Shown: piece after piece, positions 1 through 8,186 of the stretch
Layout of the letters: every line of letters begins with the position of its first letter
How positions within the stretch are numbered: the first letter of the stretch is position 1
Source of the DNA: WGMK01 sp044359155
GTDB taxonomy: Bacteria; Hydrogenedentota; Hydrogenedentia; Hydrogenedentales; JAEUWI01
Reading direction: 5' to 3'
Assembly (NCBI GenBank): GCA_044359155.1
Contig: JBIKMR010000125.1
Location: 1-11,937 of the forward strand
Length of the DNA stretch: 11,937 nucleotides
Translations under genes and position numbers: made by a program
Notes under the pieces: generated by a model
Database searches by the model: none
The model's input: only the letters and a program-made list of their open reading frames with translations
Told to the model about the DNA's origin: nothing

Positions 1-3000
1 AGCGCCGAAGGAATTGCGACATTCAACGGCTCGGGGTCCTGGAAGTCGCCAATGCCGTCCTCGTCGAGGTCCCAGGGGAATGCGGCTTCGGGATCAAAGC
101 CGGGGAACTGGAGACGCGGCACCGTGGGCGCGGGCCCAGCGATGGAACTCTCATTCAGTAGCACGCCCAAGCGATTGCCAGGGAAGCTGGCGCCCTCGTC
201 GAAGAAAGCCGGGCCGCCGGGATACAGGAAGAACTTGGTACGCGAGGGAAGCCCGCCCGCCGCAGGCAGAAAGTACTCGTCGTTATCCACGCGCATCTCG
301 AACAGGAACTCGGGCTGGCGGGTGCCGCTGCCAAAGGCCGCCACGAAATTACCCAGGTTGCTCACAGTGATCTTCAACAGGTTACCGAAGGAACCGTAGA
401 GCAGGTCGTTGGTGTTCTCGGTGCGCATACGGTAGATGCCATCGCCCTCGGGCAACAGGCGCCAAGTCGAGGAGAATTCATCGCCCGCAATCAGCAGGCC
501 GCCGGGCGCAAGCTCAACGCGCGTCTCTGCCTGGGCCAACGCGGCAACCGCCGCAGGGGATATATCGGCAGGAGGAGTGGCAAGGAAACGCATACGGAAG
601 CTGGTCACGTCGCGCGGCACATAGTCGGCGCGCACGTAGATTTCCGCGCGGGTGCGGTCCGCCGGGTCGGCGGCGTTCGGGTCTTGCACAATGCCCGAAC
701 TCACCAGCGACACTTGCCCCGCCAGCACATCGCCTGGCGCAAACACGCCGTCCTCTTCAAACGAGCCGCTGATCGTTTCGGTGTCGTTGACTTCGTAGGT
801 CACCTGAATGTTGTAATCGCCACCCACCTGCGAGGGGGTCACGTAGGTCATCGTCACCTGGTTGGACAACTCGTCCCACACCGTGCCGAGTGGGTCTCGG
901 AAAGACAGCGTCACGTCTTCGGGACGTATCACCACGTTGCCGCCATCAAGGCTGGGCAGTGCTGAGACCGATATGGTCGCCGTGCCCGTGTCGGGCTGCG
1001 TGCTAACGCTCAACTGCGCCACCACCGGCGTGCCCGCAGTGAGGCCGGTGGGGTCAAGATCGATCAGGTTGATCGACTGCCCGCCCGCAATCACGTTGTC
1101 GGATGCGGGAGAGACGTTGTCAATGAAGCCACCGTCCTCGATAACCGAGACGATATAGTCGAGGCTGGTGCGGCTGGCATTGTCCACGCTGAAGCGCGCG
1201 AAATTGTTGCTGGTGCCGGGCAACTGGTTCAGCTCGATGCCGGACTGGTTGGCCAGCAGACCCGCCAGGTTTCGCACGTTGGGCGCACGATACAGGTGGC
1301 CGCCAGATTCCTGCGCAAGCACCAGCATGTCACCTGCGCCGCTCTGCGAGCCGGCACTGTAGAGTAGCGGATACAGGCGCACGCGGTTATCGTCTGCCGC
1401 CTGCGATATGTCGCTCTCCGTCGCTAGCGATGCATTGTCCACGCCGTCGGTGATGAACACTATTGCGCGTATGTCCGCCTCGTCAAAGGGCAGCGTGTCG
1501 TTCGCGTCTTCCGCCGCCAAAGATTCTATCGCATCGTCCAGTGCGTCCCGGATCGTGGTCACGCCGAACAGCGACTCTGGCAGCGTGAACGCATCCAATG
1601 CGCTGAGCAGGGATTGGCGATCCGTGCTGAACGGATGAATCAAACGGTTACGCTGCTGGCGGTCGTTGTGGTACATCAGCTGGAGGTTGTAGCCCTCGGG
1701 CAAATCTTTGATGAACGCGCGCGCTGCTTCTTTCACCTGCGCCACGGCCTCACCCGGTTCCAGCGGATCATTCGGGTCGTCGGTGCCCGCGTTGTACAGG
1801 CTGCCCGTGTAGTCGAGCATCAGCACCAGGTTGGTCTTCAATCCCTCGGGACCCTCCACAAAGAAGTTGGTCTCGTTCAGGTCCACAGGAAAATCGTCTT
1901 CGGATATGTTGAAGGTCAGCTTGTCGAGCACGCCGGGCTTGGACGCAGGAATGACCGCGCCAATGCTGTCGCGCAGTAGGAATACAAAGCGCATCAGGAA
2001 GGGCGGACGGCTGCGGTTGATGGCACCCTCGATGACCAGCGGCGCGCGCTCGATGCGAACCTGCACCGTCCGCTTCTCCACCGGGTCCAGCACCGTGGTG
2101 AAATCTTCGTTCACCGCCTCGATGGTTATCGTGCGGAATTCCACGTCCTGCTTCAGGTTGGCGCGGTCCACGGTCACAGTAATCGGCACGCCGTCCATGC
2201 GGAAGCTGGCGCCGGGATACACGAAATCGTCGCCCTCGGTCTGCACCGCAGCCTGCAAGGGCTCGACGCTGGCGAGTACCGGGTTCTCGACACCCTGATC
2301 TTCGTGCGTGATGCGGAAGAACAAGCGCGAGCCGCGCGGCCCCACGTTCGCAATCCAGAATTCCTGCTGCACCGTCTCGCGCCCGAAATCGAGCAGGTCA
2401 AGGTCCACAATCTGCGGGTTGCCCTGGCTGTCGTCCGGCGGTTCAGACACTGCAATCTCTGGCAGCGTCAGCAGTTCAATGATAATCGGCACAAGGATGA
2501 AGCCATCGCCCGAGCGCAGGATGAGTTCGTAGTTGCCCGCGCCGGATAGCACCGAGGCAGGATCAACCGTGTTGCTCACGCTCACGCTCACTTCGCTGTT
2601 GCCCAGCGCGGGCGCGCTGCCCGTTGCAGGCGCAATGGCTATGGGCGCGGCAGTCGAGGTGCTCAAGCGGTTCGAGGCCTCGAGCGTCCAGCTTACCGCG
2701 CTGCCGGTCGAATTAAGAATGCGCAAGGTCGATGCCACCTGCTCGGTGGTCTCGCCCTCGGCGGGAGGTTCGTTATTGAAGAACAACCGAATTTCCTGCG
2801 GCTCGACGGTGAGCGAACTCAACACGCTGCCAAACTTAATCCGCACCACCGAATTACCGGCAGCCGATTGCACCAGCAAGCCGAAGTCCGTGCGCCCTGC
2901 ATCCCAGCGCACATTAACCAGCGTGGTGCCTTGTGCTGCCGTGGTGCCCGGGTTTGGCTCCACCACCACGTCATCAGGAAGCGGGGTTATTTGGGTAGGG

Positions 3001-3527
3001 TCCGATGCGTCTGCGAGGAATCCCACGCTCCAGGCGGCGATGTCGTTGCCGCTGTTGGTCAGCGTGAATGATGCCGTGGTGGCGGTAGGACCAAGATTGA
3101 TCTGCGCCGGGCTGGCAGAAAGAGTGGGCGCAACGGTGATGGAAAGCGGCACGATGACCTGGCCGCCGTTTGATACAACCTGCACACCCACGTTTGACGT
3201 GGTGCCCACCGGCAGCAACGCGGTATTCGCGCTGAGGGTGAGGGTGGTGAGCACGTTCTGCACGGTGCCAGCGGTGGCCTCGGCGCTAAGCCAGTCCACC
3301 TCGGCGGCAATCCACGCGGAGTCTTCATCCGCGCGCGTGACTTCGCTGAGCGTCCACGCCAGCGAACCGCCACCCGAATTCTGGATGCGGATGTTGGCCT
3401 GCGATGCGGAGCCGAAGTCCACTGCACCGGGCGACACCACGATCACCGGGGCCGGGCAGCCCGCAAGGGCCGCAGCAAGCAACGTGAGCGCGGCGCACCC
3501 AATCAACCGGGATACGTAAAGCTTCAT
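1..3527 (-). CDS. Giant vWA-domain lipoprotein with BACON/Ig-like N-terminal repeats (C-terminus beyond window)
   Basis: The frame is open for 1175 codons from ATG at 3527 to the left edge, so the gene is partial at its 3' end. An AAGGTGG ribosome site lies about 10 bases upstream of the ATG. Residues 1-24 form a lipoprotein signal ending in a perfect lipobox LAGC (Cys24). Four beta-rich segments follow, beginning near residues 27, 134, 239 and 356; each opens like an xxVxPxxxxFG strand and carries an 'N-S/V-G' turn, as in BACON or abnormal-spindle/Hydin-type Ig folds. A von Willebrand A domain follows at about 564-760. Its metal site is readable as DYTGS (572-576, a DxTGS variant of DxSxS), Thr657/658, and TDG with Asp694. 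Further beta-rich sequence leads to a calcium-loop motif DLDEDGIGD at 1153-1161, like thrombospondin type 3 repeats. It is probably anchored in the envelope and may bind a protein ligand through the vWA domain. The ligand is unknown. It follows the LRR lipoprotein by 93 bases and may share its transcript. Confidence 0.9.
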   Translation of the reverse strand, partial: MKLYVSRLIGCAALTLLAAALAGCPAPVIVVSPGAVDFGSASQANIRIQNSGGGSLAWTLSEVTRADEDSAWIAAEVDWLSAEATAGTVQNVLTTLTLSANTALLPVGTTSNVGVQVVSNGGQVIVPLSITVAPTLSASPAQINLGPTATTASFTLTNSGNDIAAWSVGFLADASDPTQITPLPDDVVVEPNPGTTAAQGTTLVNVRWDAGRTDFGLLVQSAAGNSVVRIKFGSVLSSLTVEPQEIRLFFNNEPPAEGETTEQVASTLRILNSTGSAVSWTLEASNRLSTSTAAPIAIAPATGSAPALGNSEVSVSVSNTVDPASVLSGAGNYELILRSGDGFILVPIIIELLTLPEIAVSEPPDDSQGNPQIVDLDLLDFGRETVQQEFWIANVGPRGSRLFFRITHEDQGVENPVLASVEPLQAAVQTEGDDFVYPGASFRMDGVPITVTVDRANLKQDVEFRTITIEAVNEDFTTVLDPVEKRTVQVRIERAPLVIEGAINRSRPPFLMRFVFLLRDSIGAVIPASKPGVLDKLTFNISEDDFPVDLNETNFFVEGPEGLKTNLVLMLDYTGSLYNAGTDDPNDPLEPGEAVAQVKEAARAFIKDLPEGYNLQLMYHNDRQQRNRLIHPFSTDRQSLLSALDAFTLPESLFGVTTIRDALDDAIESLAAEDANDTLPFDEADIRAIVFITDGVDNASLATESDISQAADDNRVRLYPLLYSAGSQSGAGDMLVLAQESGGHLYRAPNVRNLAGLLANQSGIELNQLPGTSNNFARFSVDNASRTSLDYIVSVIEDGGFIDNVSPASDNVIAGGQSINLIDLDPTGLTAGTPVVAQLSVSTQPDTGTATISVSALPSLDGGNVVIRPEDVTLSFRDPLGTVWDELSNQVTMTYVTPSQVGGDYNIQVTYEVNDTETISGSFEEDGVFAPGDVLAGQVSLVSSGIVQDPNAADPADRTRAEIYVRADYVPRDVTSFRMRFLATPPADISPAAVAALAQAETRVELAPGGLLIAGDEFSSTWRLLPEGDGIYRMRTENTNDLLYGSFGNLLKITVSNLGNFVAAFGSGTRQPEFLFEMRVDNDEYFLPAAGGLPSRTKFFLYPGGPAFFDEGASFPGNRLGVLLNESSIAGPAPTVPRLQFPGFDPEAAFPWDLDEDGIGDFQDPEPLNVAIPSA

Positions 3528-3620
3528 TATCCACCCACCTTAATCAAGCCATCGACCAATAGATGCCAGCCTGCGACGGTGGGCCGCACAATTGCCTGTC
3601 GCCGCGCACGACCCCAGCCG

Positions 3621-4238
3621 CTAGTTCGTCGGCGACTCCACCACTTCGCCAAACACCACGTTTACGCCTGCGGCCTGCAAGGCCTGGAACGCATCCGCGA
3701 AGTTCGGCAAGGGGTTGCCGTCGCTGTTCACCGTGGTAACCGTGGGCAACACCGCCACATCCCCCGCCCCCAGACCCCGCGTCGCATTCACATTGGCCGT
3801 TAAAGGCGACCAATCAAAGATTTCCATCAGGTCGCCCGCCAACTGAATCTCGTCGAGGTTATCCCAGCCAGCCATTGGCTCGATATTTCGCACGGCATTG
3901 TTGGTCAGGTCCACGCGCACCAGGTTGTTCAGGTCCGTCAGCGGGGTGATGGACTGTACCAGGTTGTTGCGCACGTTCAGCACGGTAAGGCCCGTGCAAT
4001 ATTCCAGGCCTTCCAGCGAGACGATGTCTTGCCCATCGGCCTGCAATTCGGTAATCGATGCGAGGGAATCCGCCGTGAGGCAGCCGAAAGGCTGGCCCAG
4101 TTCCTGGCGCAGTGCCCGCTCAAGGTTGGAATCCGGAATGAACACCGCGCCAATCAACGGGCAACAGCCGCCCGCCAGCAACGGCACCCCCGACAACAGC
4201 AGCGCGGCCACTAGTCTACGAAGCTTTCCGGTTTTCAT
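3621..4238 (-). CDS. Leucine-rich-repeat lipoprotein (internalin-like LRR)
   Basis: This encodes 205 residues from ATG at 4238, chosen because GAGGT sits 7 bases upstream and a promoter at 4365-4393 lies inside the longer open frame that reaches 4415. Residues 1-24 are a signal sequence (KLRR charges, then a leucine/alanine core) ending AGGC with Cys25 as the likely lipidated cysteine; Cys26 and Cys53 are extra cysteines. After a cap beginning FIPDSNLERALRQELG (33-48), three to four 22-residue LRRs of the internalin/LRR_4 type run from about 62 to 140, for example LTVLNVRNN (84-92) and LVRVDLTNN (106-114). The C-terminal 60 residues break the repeat pattern. LRRs bind proteins, so a surface recognition or scaffold role next to the vWA lipoprotein is a reasonable inference. 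The partner is unknown. Confidence 0.88.
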   Translation of the reverse strand: MKTGKLRRLVAALLLSGVPLLAGGCCPLIGAVFIPDSNLERALRQELGQPFGCLTADSLASITELQADGQDIVSLEGLEYCTGLTVLNVRNNLVQSITPLTDLNNLVRVDLTNNAVRNIEPMAGWDNLDEIQLAGDLMEIFDWSPLTANVNATRGLGAGDVAVLPTVTTVNSDGNPLPNFADAFQALQAAGVNVVFGEVVESPTN

Positions 4239-4364
4239 TCGCGTTACCTCTGTCTGGTCAGCGTCCCGCCCGCGCGGCCCTAGGCCCACACGGTGGAGGA
4301 TCACACCCTCCCGATATACACGTGCCGCGAGAAGCCTTCCGCAAGGCCTCCCCTCCACGCCGAT

Positions 4365-4393
4365 AGTATGCGTCAGGTCAAGATTACTGTCAA
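4365..4393 (-). promoter_or_regulatory. Sigma70-type promoter for the LRR lipoprotein gene
   Basis: On the minus strand there is a perfect TTGACA (-35, 4393 to 4388), a 17-base spacer and CATACT (-10, 4370 to 4365; four of six matches to TATAAT). The predicted transcript would have a leader of about 120 bases before the ATG at 4238. That leader contains a GCCTT-GCGG-AAGGC hairpin but no riboswitch I recognise. Confidence 0.55.
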
Positions 4394-4397
4394 CAGT
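4386..4397. promoter_or_regulatory. Inverted repeat ACTGT-CA-ACAGT over the -35 box (candidate operator)
   Basis: This is a perfect 5-base dyad with a 2-base centre, overlapping the TTGACA of the LRR gene promoter. Its minus-strand version AAACTGTTGACA (4399 to 4388) matches AAACTGTTTACA in the promoter of the neighbouring small gene at 11 of 12 positions. Binding by a shared repressor is inferred, not shown. Confidence 0.35.
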
Positions 4398-4457
4398 TTT
4401 CTTAACCCTAAACACGCCTACACCATGCGCTTACCCGCAGATACCCCAGCCAAAGGC

Positions 4458-4640
4458 TCAGGGGGTATTGTCGTCTGGGATTCCGAAATTGCACTTCGTG
4501 TCGAGGTACTCGACAAAAGGCGTCGCGCCACCAATCGCGCCGATGATTCCCGCCACCAGATCAATCACCACGCAAAGCGTGTCTTGAATCTGATCCGCCG
4601 CTTTGGGCGCCCCATGCGTAACCGCTTTCACATGCCGCAT
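4458..4640 (-). CDS. Small 60-residue protein of unknown function with a hydrophobic Gly/Ile-rich core
   Basis: The start at 4640 is fixed by AAGGAG six bases upstream, the best ribosome site in the window. The product is MRHVKAVTHGAPKAA..., with a basic/polar N-terminus (1-21), a hydrophobic stretch CVVIDLVAGIIGAIGGATPF (23-42) and an acidic, proline-containing tail ending IPDDNTP. There are two cysteines (23 and 50). I see no classical signal peptidase site, and the hydrophobic core carries Asp27, so it could be a short membrane-associated helix or the buried part of a small fold. A strong promoter lies about 88 bases upstream. It precedes the LRR gene but is separated from it by that gene's own promoter. 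I do not recognise the family. A small membrane peptide, a secreted peptide precursor or a lineage-specific small protein are all possible. The frame is also open to an upstream ATG at 4688, but no ribosome site supports that start. Confidence 0.6.
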   Translation of the reverse strand: MRHVKAVTHGAPKAADQIQDTLCVVIDLVAGIIGAIGGATPFVEYLDTKCNFGIPDDNTP

Positions 4641-4710
4641 CGTTCGCTCCTTCTCTTCCGCCACGCCAGCAAACCCCGGCGCGCACACAAAGAATTCTGT
4701 TCAATCTGCT

Positions 4711-4723
4711 GACCAAGGTGGTC
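4711..4723. promoter_or_regulatory. Inverted repeat GACCA-AGG-TGGTC in the leader of the small gene
   Basis: This is a perfect 5-base dyad with a 3-base centre. It lies just downstream of the predicted transcription start (about 4728) of the 60-residue protein gene. It could be a second protein-binding site or a small leader hairpin; nothing decides between them. Confidence 0.25.
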
Positions 4724-4728
4724 CAATT

Positions 4729-4741
4729 GTAAACAGTTTAC
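4729..4741. promoter_or_regulatory. 13-bp palindrome GTAAAC-A-GTTTAC over the -10 box (candidate operator)
   Basis: Perfect 6-base arms flank a single central base. The palindrome covers the -10 hexamer of the small-gene promoter and reaches the expected transcription start, the classic position for a repressor site. It contains the motif shared with the LRR gene promoter. Confidence 0.45.
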
Positions 4742-4763
4742 CCCAACGCCCCAACCCTGTCAA
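4735..4763 (-). promoter_or_regulatory. Sigma70-type promoter for the 60-residue protein gene
   Basis: On the minus strand there is a perfect TTGACA (-35, 4763 to 4758), exactly 17 bases of spacer, then TAAACT (-10, 4740 to 4735; four of six consensus matches). The spacer is unusually G-rich, with repeated GTTGGGG units. The start at about 4728 gives a leader of roughly 88 bases. Confidence 0.6.
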
Positions 4764-4939
4764 CCCCCCTCCAACACCGATTTGAACTATACCCCAAAGT
4801 TCCTAAATTCGCACGTGGAAATTGGGGAGTACAGGGCATAATCATGGAGGATACCCGCATATGCGAAGAGGCTACGGCGGTCAAGCGAAGGGAGAGAAAT
4901 ATAGAAGGGAGTAGGAAAGCAAGAAGAACAGGAACCTCA

Positions 4940-5020
4940 ATACCCTGCCATTGCTGCGCAGGCAGGAATGACGGGGACTCGGAGGGTATGCTGCGTGCGT
5001 TGCTGCGCAGTAGCGCAGCA
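4940..5020. repeat. REP-like cluster of inverted repeats
   Basis: Several dyads are packed into 81 bases: ATACCCT (4940-4946) pairs with AGGGTAT (4983-4989), CCTGCC (4944-4949) pairs with GGCAGG (4961-4966), and an 8-base perfect hairpin occupies 5001-5020. The 11-mer TTGCTGCGCAG occurs twice, at 4951 and 5000, with a related CTGCGTGCG between them. Intergenic repeats carrying GCAGGCAGGAATGACGG-like text next to gene ends are common in many bacteria as extragenic palindromes. Whether this one is repeated in the genome cannot be seen here. Confidence 0.45.
5001..5020 (-). terminator. Stem-loop 15 bases after the icd stop codon (possible terminator or mRNA 3' end)
   Basis: TGCTGCGC-AGTA-GCGCAGCA is a perfect 8-bp, mostly G/C stem with a 4-base loop, directly downstream of icd. 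No U-tract follows it on the minus strand, so it is not a canonical intrinsic terminator. It could instead protect the mRNA 3' end or be part of the repeat cluster. Confidence 0.35.
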
Positions 5021-5035
5021 CTCCCACTATTCGAT

Positions 5036-6300
<1,265 letters not shown>

Positions 6301-6301
<1 letters not shown>

Positions 6302-7893
6302 CAGGCGTTGCCTGCGGGCAGCGATACGGACTGCGCGTTGAGCACGTGTGGCAGGGCGCGTATGCGGCCCAAGGTTTCGGCAGAGGGGGTGGTGTCGAGG
6401 TTGAGCACCGTCATGGCGCGGCCTCCTTTTTCTTCGCGGCCAAGCGTCAGGTTGGCGATATTCACGCCGCCTTCGCCCAGCACAACGCATACGTTCCCAA
6501 TGACCATCGGCTTGTCTTCATTCGTGCAGACCAGCATGTCCCCTTGAGGGGTAGCGTCCACGCGCATTCCATTGATCGAGCAGATGCGCGGCACCTTCCC
6601 TTGGAACAGCGTGCCCTTGATGGTCGAGCGGCCTGCGTCCGTCACCACCGTTACGTCAATCTCGAAGGTGTAGTCCGGGCTGTCGGCCCGGCGCTTCTCG
6701 GCGCAGGATATGCCGTGGTTCTTCAAGAGCACCGGCGCATTCACCATGTTCACGTTTTCCACCGCGTTGGCAAGGAAGCCTGCAATAATCGCGGTGGTCA
6801 CGGGATAGGAATCCGTTACGCCCAAGTCGCCTGCGTATTCGATCTCGAGCGCGCTGGGGCGGCCTTCGCTGAACTGGCTCTGGAAGCGGCCCATGCGATC
6901 CGCCAAATAAAGCAGCGGCTGCAACTGGCGGCGCGTTTCCGCGTCGAGGCTGGGCACGTTCACCGCGCCCACAATCGCACCAGTCTTGAAGTAGTCGCAC
7001 ATCTGCTTGGCAATGTCCACCGCCACGGTCAGCTGCGCCTCGTCGGTGCTGGCTGCCAGGTGCGGCGTCATCACGATATTGTCCAACCCAATGAATGGAT
7101 TGTTCTCGAAAGGTTCGGTCGTGTACACGTCGAGCGCCGCGCCCGCAATCACCTTATTACGCAAGGCTTCCGCAAGGTCAGCCTCGTTGATGATTCCACC
7201 ACGCGCGCAATTCACGATGCGGCAGTTCGGCTTCATGATCTTGAACTGTTCCGCGCCGATCAGGTTGGTGGTCTTCTCGGTCTTCGGCACGTGCACGGTG
7301 ATAAAGTCCGCGCGCTTGAACAGGTCTTCCAGTTCCACCAGCTCCACGCCCAGGGCGTCCGCCTTGAGGGGGGTCATCAGCGGGTCAAATGCCAGCACCT
7401 TCATTTCGAAGGACTTGGCGCGCTTGGCAACTTCTCCACCGATGCGGCCCACACCCACCACGCCGAGCGTCTTGCCGTACAACTCGTTGCCGTTGAAGGC
7501 CTTGCGGTCCCAACGGCCCGCTTCCATCGAGGCGTGCGCTTGGGGAATCTGGCGGCACAGCGACATGAGCAACGCCAACGTGTGCTCGCAGGTGGAAATG
7601 GTGTTGCCACCGGGTACGTTCATCACCACGATGCCACGGTTCGTGGCGGCGTCCTTGTCGATATTATCCGTGCCCGCGCCAGCGCGGCCAATCACCTTCA
7701 GCTTGTCCGCCTTGGCAAGGGCGTCCGCCGTCACCTTCGTGGCGCTCCGCACCACCAGCCCGTCGTAGTCGCCGATGATGGCCGCAAGCTGCTCGCTGGA
7801 CTGCGGAGGTTTAACGTCCACGTCGACGCCTTGCGCCTGGAAAATTTCCACGCCCTCGGTGCTCAAGTTGTCCAATACCAATACTTTGGCCAT
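6301..7893 (-). CDS. serA: D-3-phosphoglycerate dehydrogenase, long type with ASB and ACT domains
   Basis: The product is 530 residues, the size of type I enzymes such as that of Mycobacterium tuberculosis. It oxidises 3-phosphoglycerate to phosphohydroxypyruvate with NAD+, the first step of serine synthesis. The substrate and nucleotide domains occupy about 1-315, with VVRSATKV (47-54), the Rossmann motif GVGRIG (147-152), Asp170 at the end of beta-2 for NAD, and the catalytic set Arg231 (CARGG), Glu260 and His278 (TPHLAAST). The intervening ASB domain spans about 320-450. The C-terminal ACT domain (about 453-530) includes GEGGVNIANLTLGR; the common DxPG turn reads DKPM (460-463). ATG at 7893 fits the family start MAKVLVLDNL. 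The nearest AGGAG is 14 bases upstream, a long spacing, and a GTG at 7941 is an alternative with no better site. It is the first gene of a two-gene unit with icd. Confidence 0.97.
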
Positions 7894-8044
7894 GATTACT
7901 ATCGTTGCTCCTGCATAAGCGGTTGCCCATGCGCACTGCACAGCTACGGCGTGTGCTACCTGAATCGGAATCTGCCAGCCGCAGCATGTTAAGGGCGTGG
8001 CGCTGCTCCCCCAAGAGACGCGCCCAGCCTTGTCTTTATTACGC
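7894..8044 (-). other. Long serA mRNA leader (about 150 bases)
   Basis: The predicted serA transcript starts near 8044, leaving an unusually long leader. It can form a GCACA...TGTGC hairpin (7946-7964) and a GGCGC...GCGCC pairing further upstream. A frame beginning at ATG 7987 encodes a serine-rich N-terminal stretch and runs out of phase across the serA start. I recognise no known riboswitch class. Confidence 0.35.
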
Positions 8045-8050
8045 TTGGAG

Positions 8051-8080
8051 ATACTAACAGACGGCTTTTTACCTTGTCAA
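8051..8080 (-). promoter_or_regulatory. Sigma70-type promoter with extended -10 for serA-icd
   Basis: On the minus strand there is a perfect TTGACA (8080 to 8075), an 18-base spacer and TAGTAT (8056 to 8051), preceded by TG in the extended -10 position (TGTTAGTAT). It is the only good promoter upstream of serA in this gap. Confidence 0.65.
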
Positions 8081-8104
8081 AGGCATTCCCACGAAATCTT
8101 ATGC

Positions 8105-8117
8105 CCTGCCGAGCAGG
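8105..8117. promoter_or_regulatory. Inverted repeat CCTGC-CGA-GCAGG between the divergent promoters
   Basis: A 5-base perfect dyad with a 3-base centre lies between the -35 boxes of serA and the divergent regulator gene. Its midpoint is about 31 bases from the serA -35 and about 21 from the other. The position suits a shared regulator site, possibly autoregulation by the Fis-type HTH protein encoded next door. That is inference. Confidence 0.3.
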
Positions 8118-8130
8118 CAATTGTCCATGA

Positions 8131-8158
8131 TTGACTTATCGCTCTGATTTGATACACT
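8131..8158 (+). promoter_or_regulatory. Sigma70-type promoter with extended -10 for the NtrC-family regulator
   Basis: TTGACT at 8131-8136, a 16-base spacer and TACACT at 8153-8158, preceded by TG as an extended -10 (TGATACACT). The expected start near 8165 gives a leader of about 22 bases to the TTG start codon. Confidence 0.6.
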
Positions 8159-8186
8159 CTATTTCCGTTAACTTAGGGTAGCTTCA

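Larger units (their letters stand above)
4764..5035. other. Gene-free stretch between the small gene and the end of icd
   Basis: I find no convincing gene here. The plus-strand frame starting at 4844 has no clear ribosome site, an Arg/Lys-rich composition without a recognisable family, and it runs into the 3' end of icd. The left half is A/G-rich on the plus strand with no strong motif; the right half (4940-5020) holds the inverted-repeat cluster listed separately. Confidence 0.6.

Noticed and set aside
572..2640. Loss-of-function of the vWA metal site because DxSxS reads DYTGS
   Set aside because: DxTGS is a known variant among vWA domains and the Thr657/658 and Asp694 partners are present, so inactivity is not supported.
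2533..3519. Plus-strand open frame of 328 codons, Ser/Thr/Val-rich
   Set aside because: It lies opposite the vWA lipoprotein, whose uninterrupted 1175-codon frame, signal peptide and domain motifs are far stronger.
4239..4415. Longer N-terminus for the LRR lipoprotein
   Set aside because: It would bury the lipoprotein signal 59 residues inside, ignore the ribosome site before 4238, and overlap the promoter.
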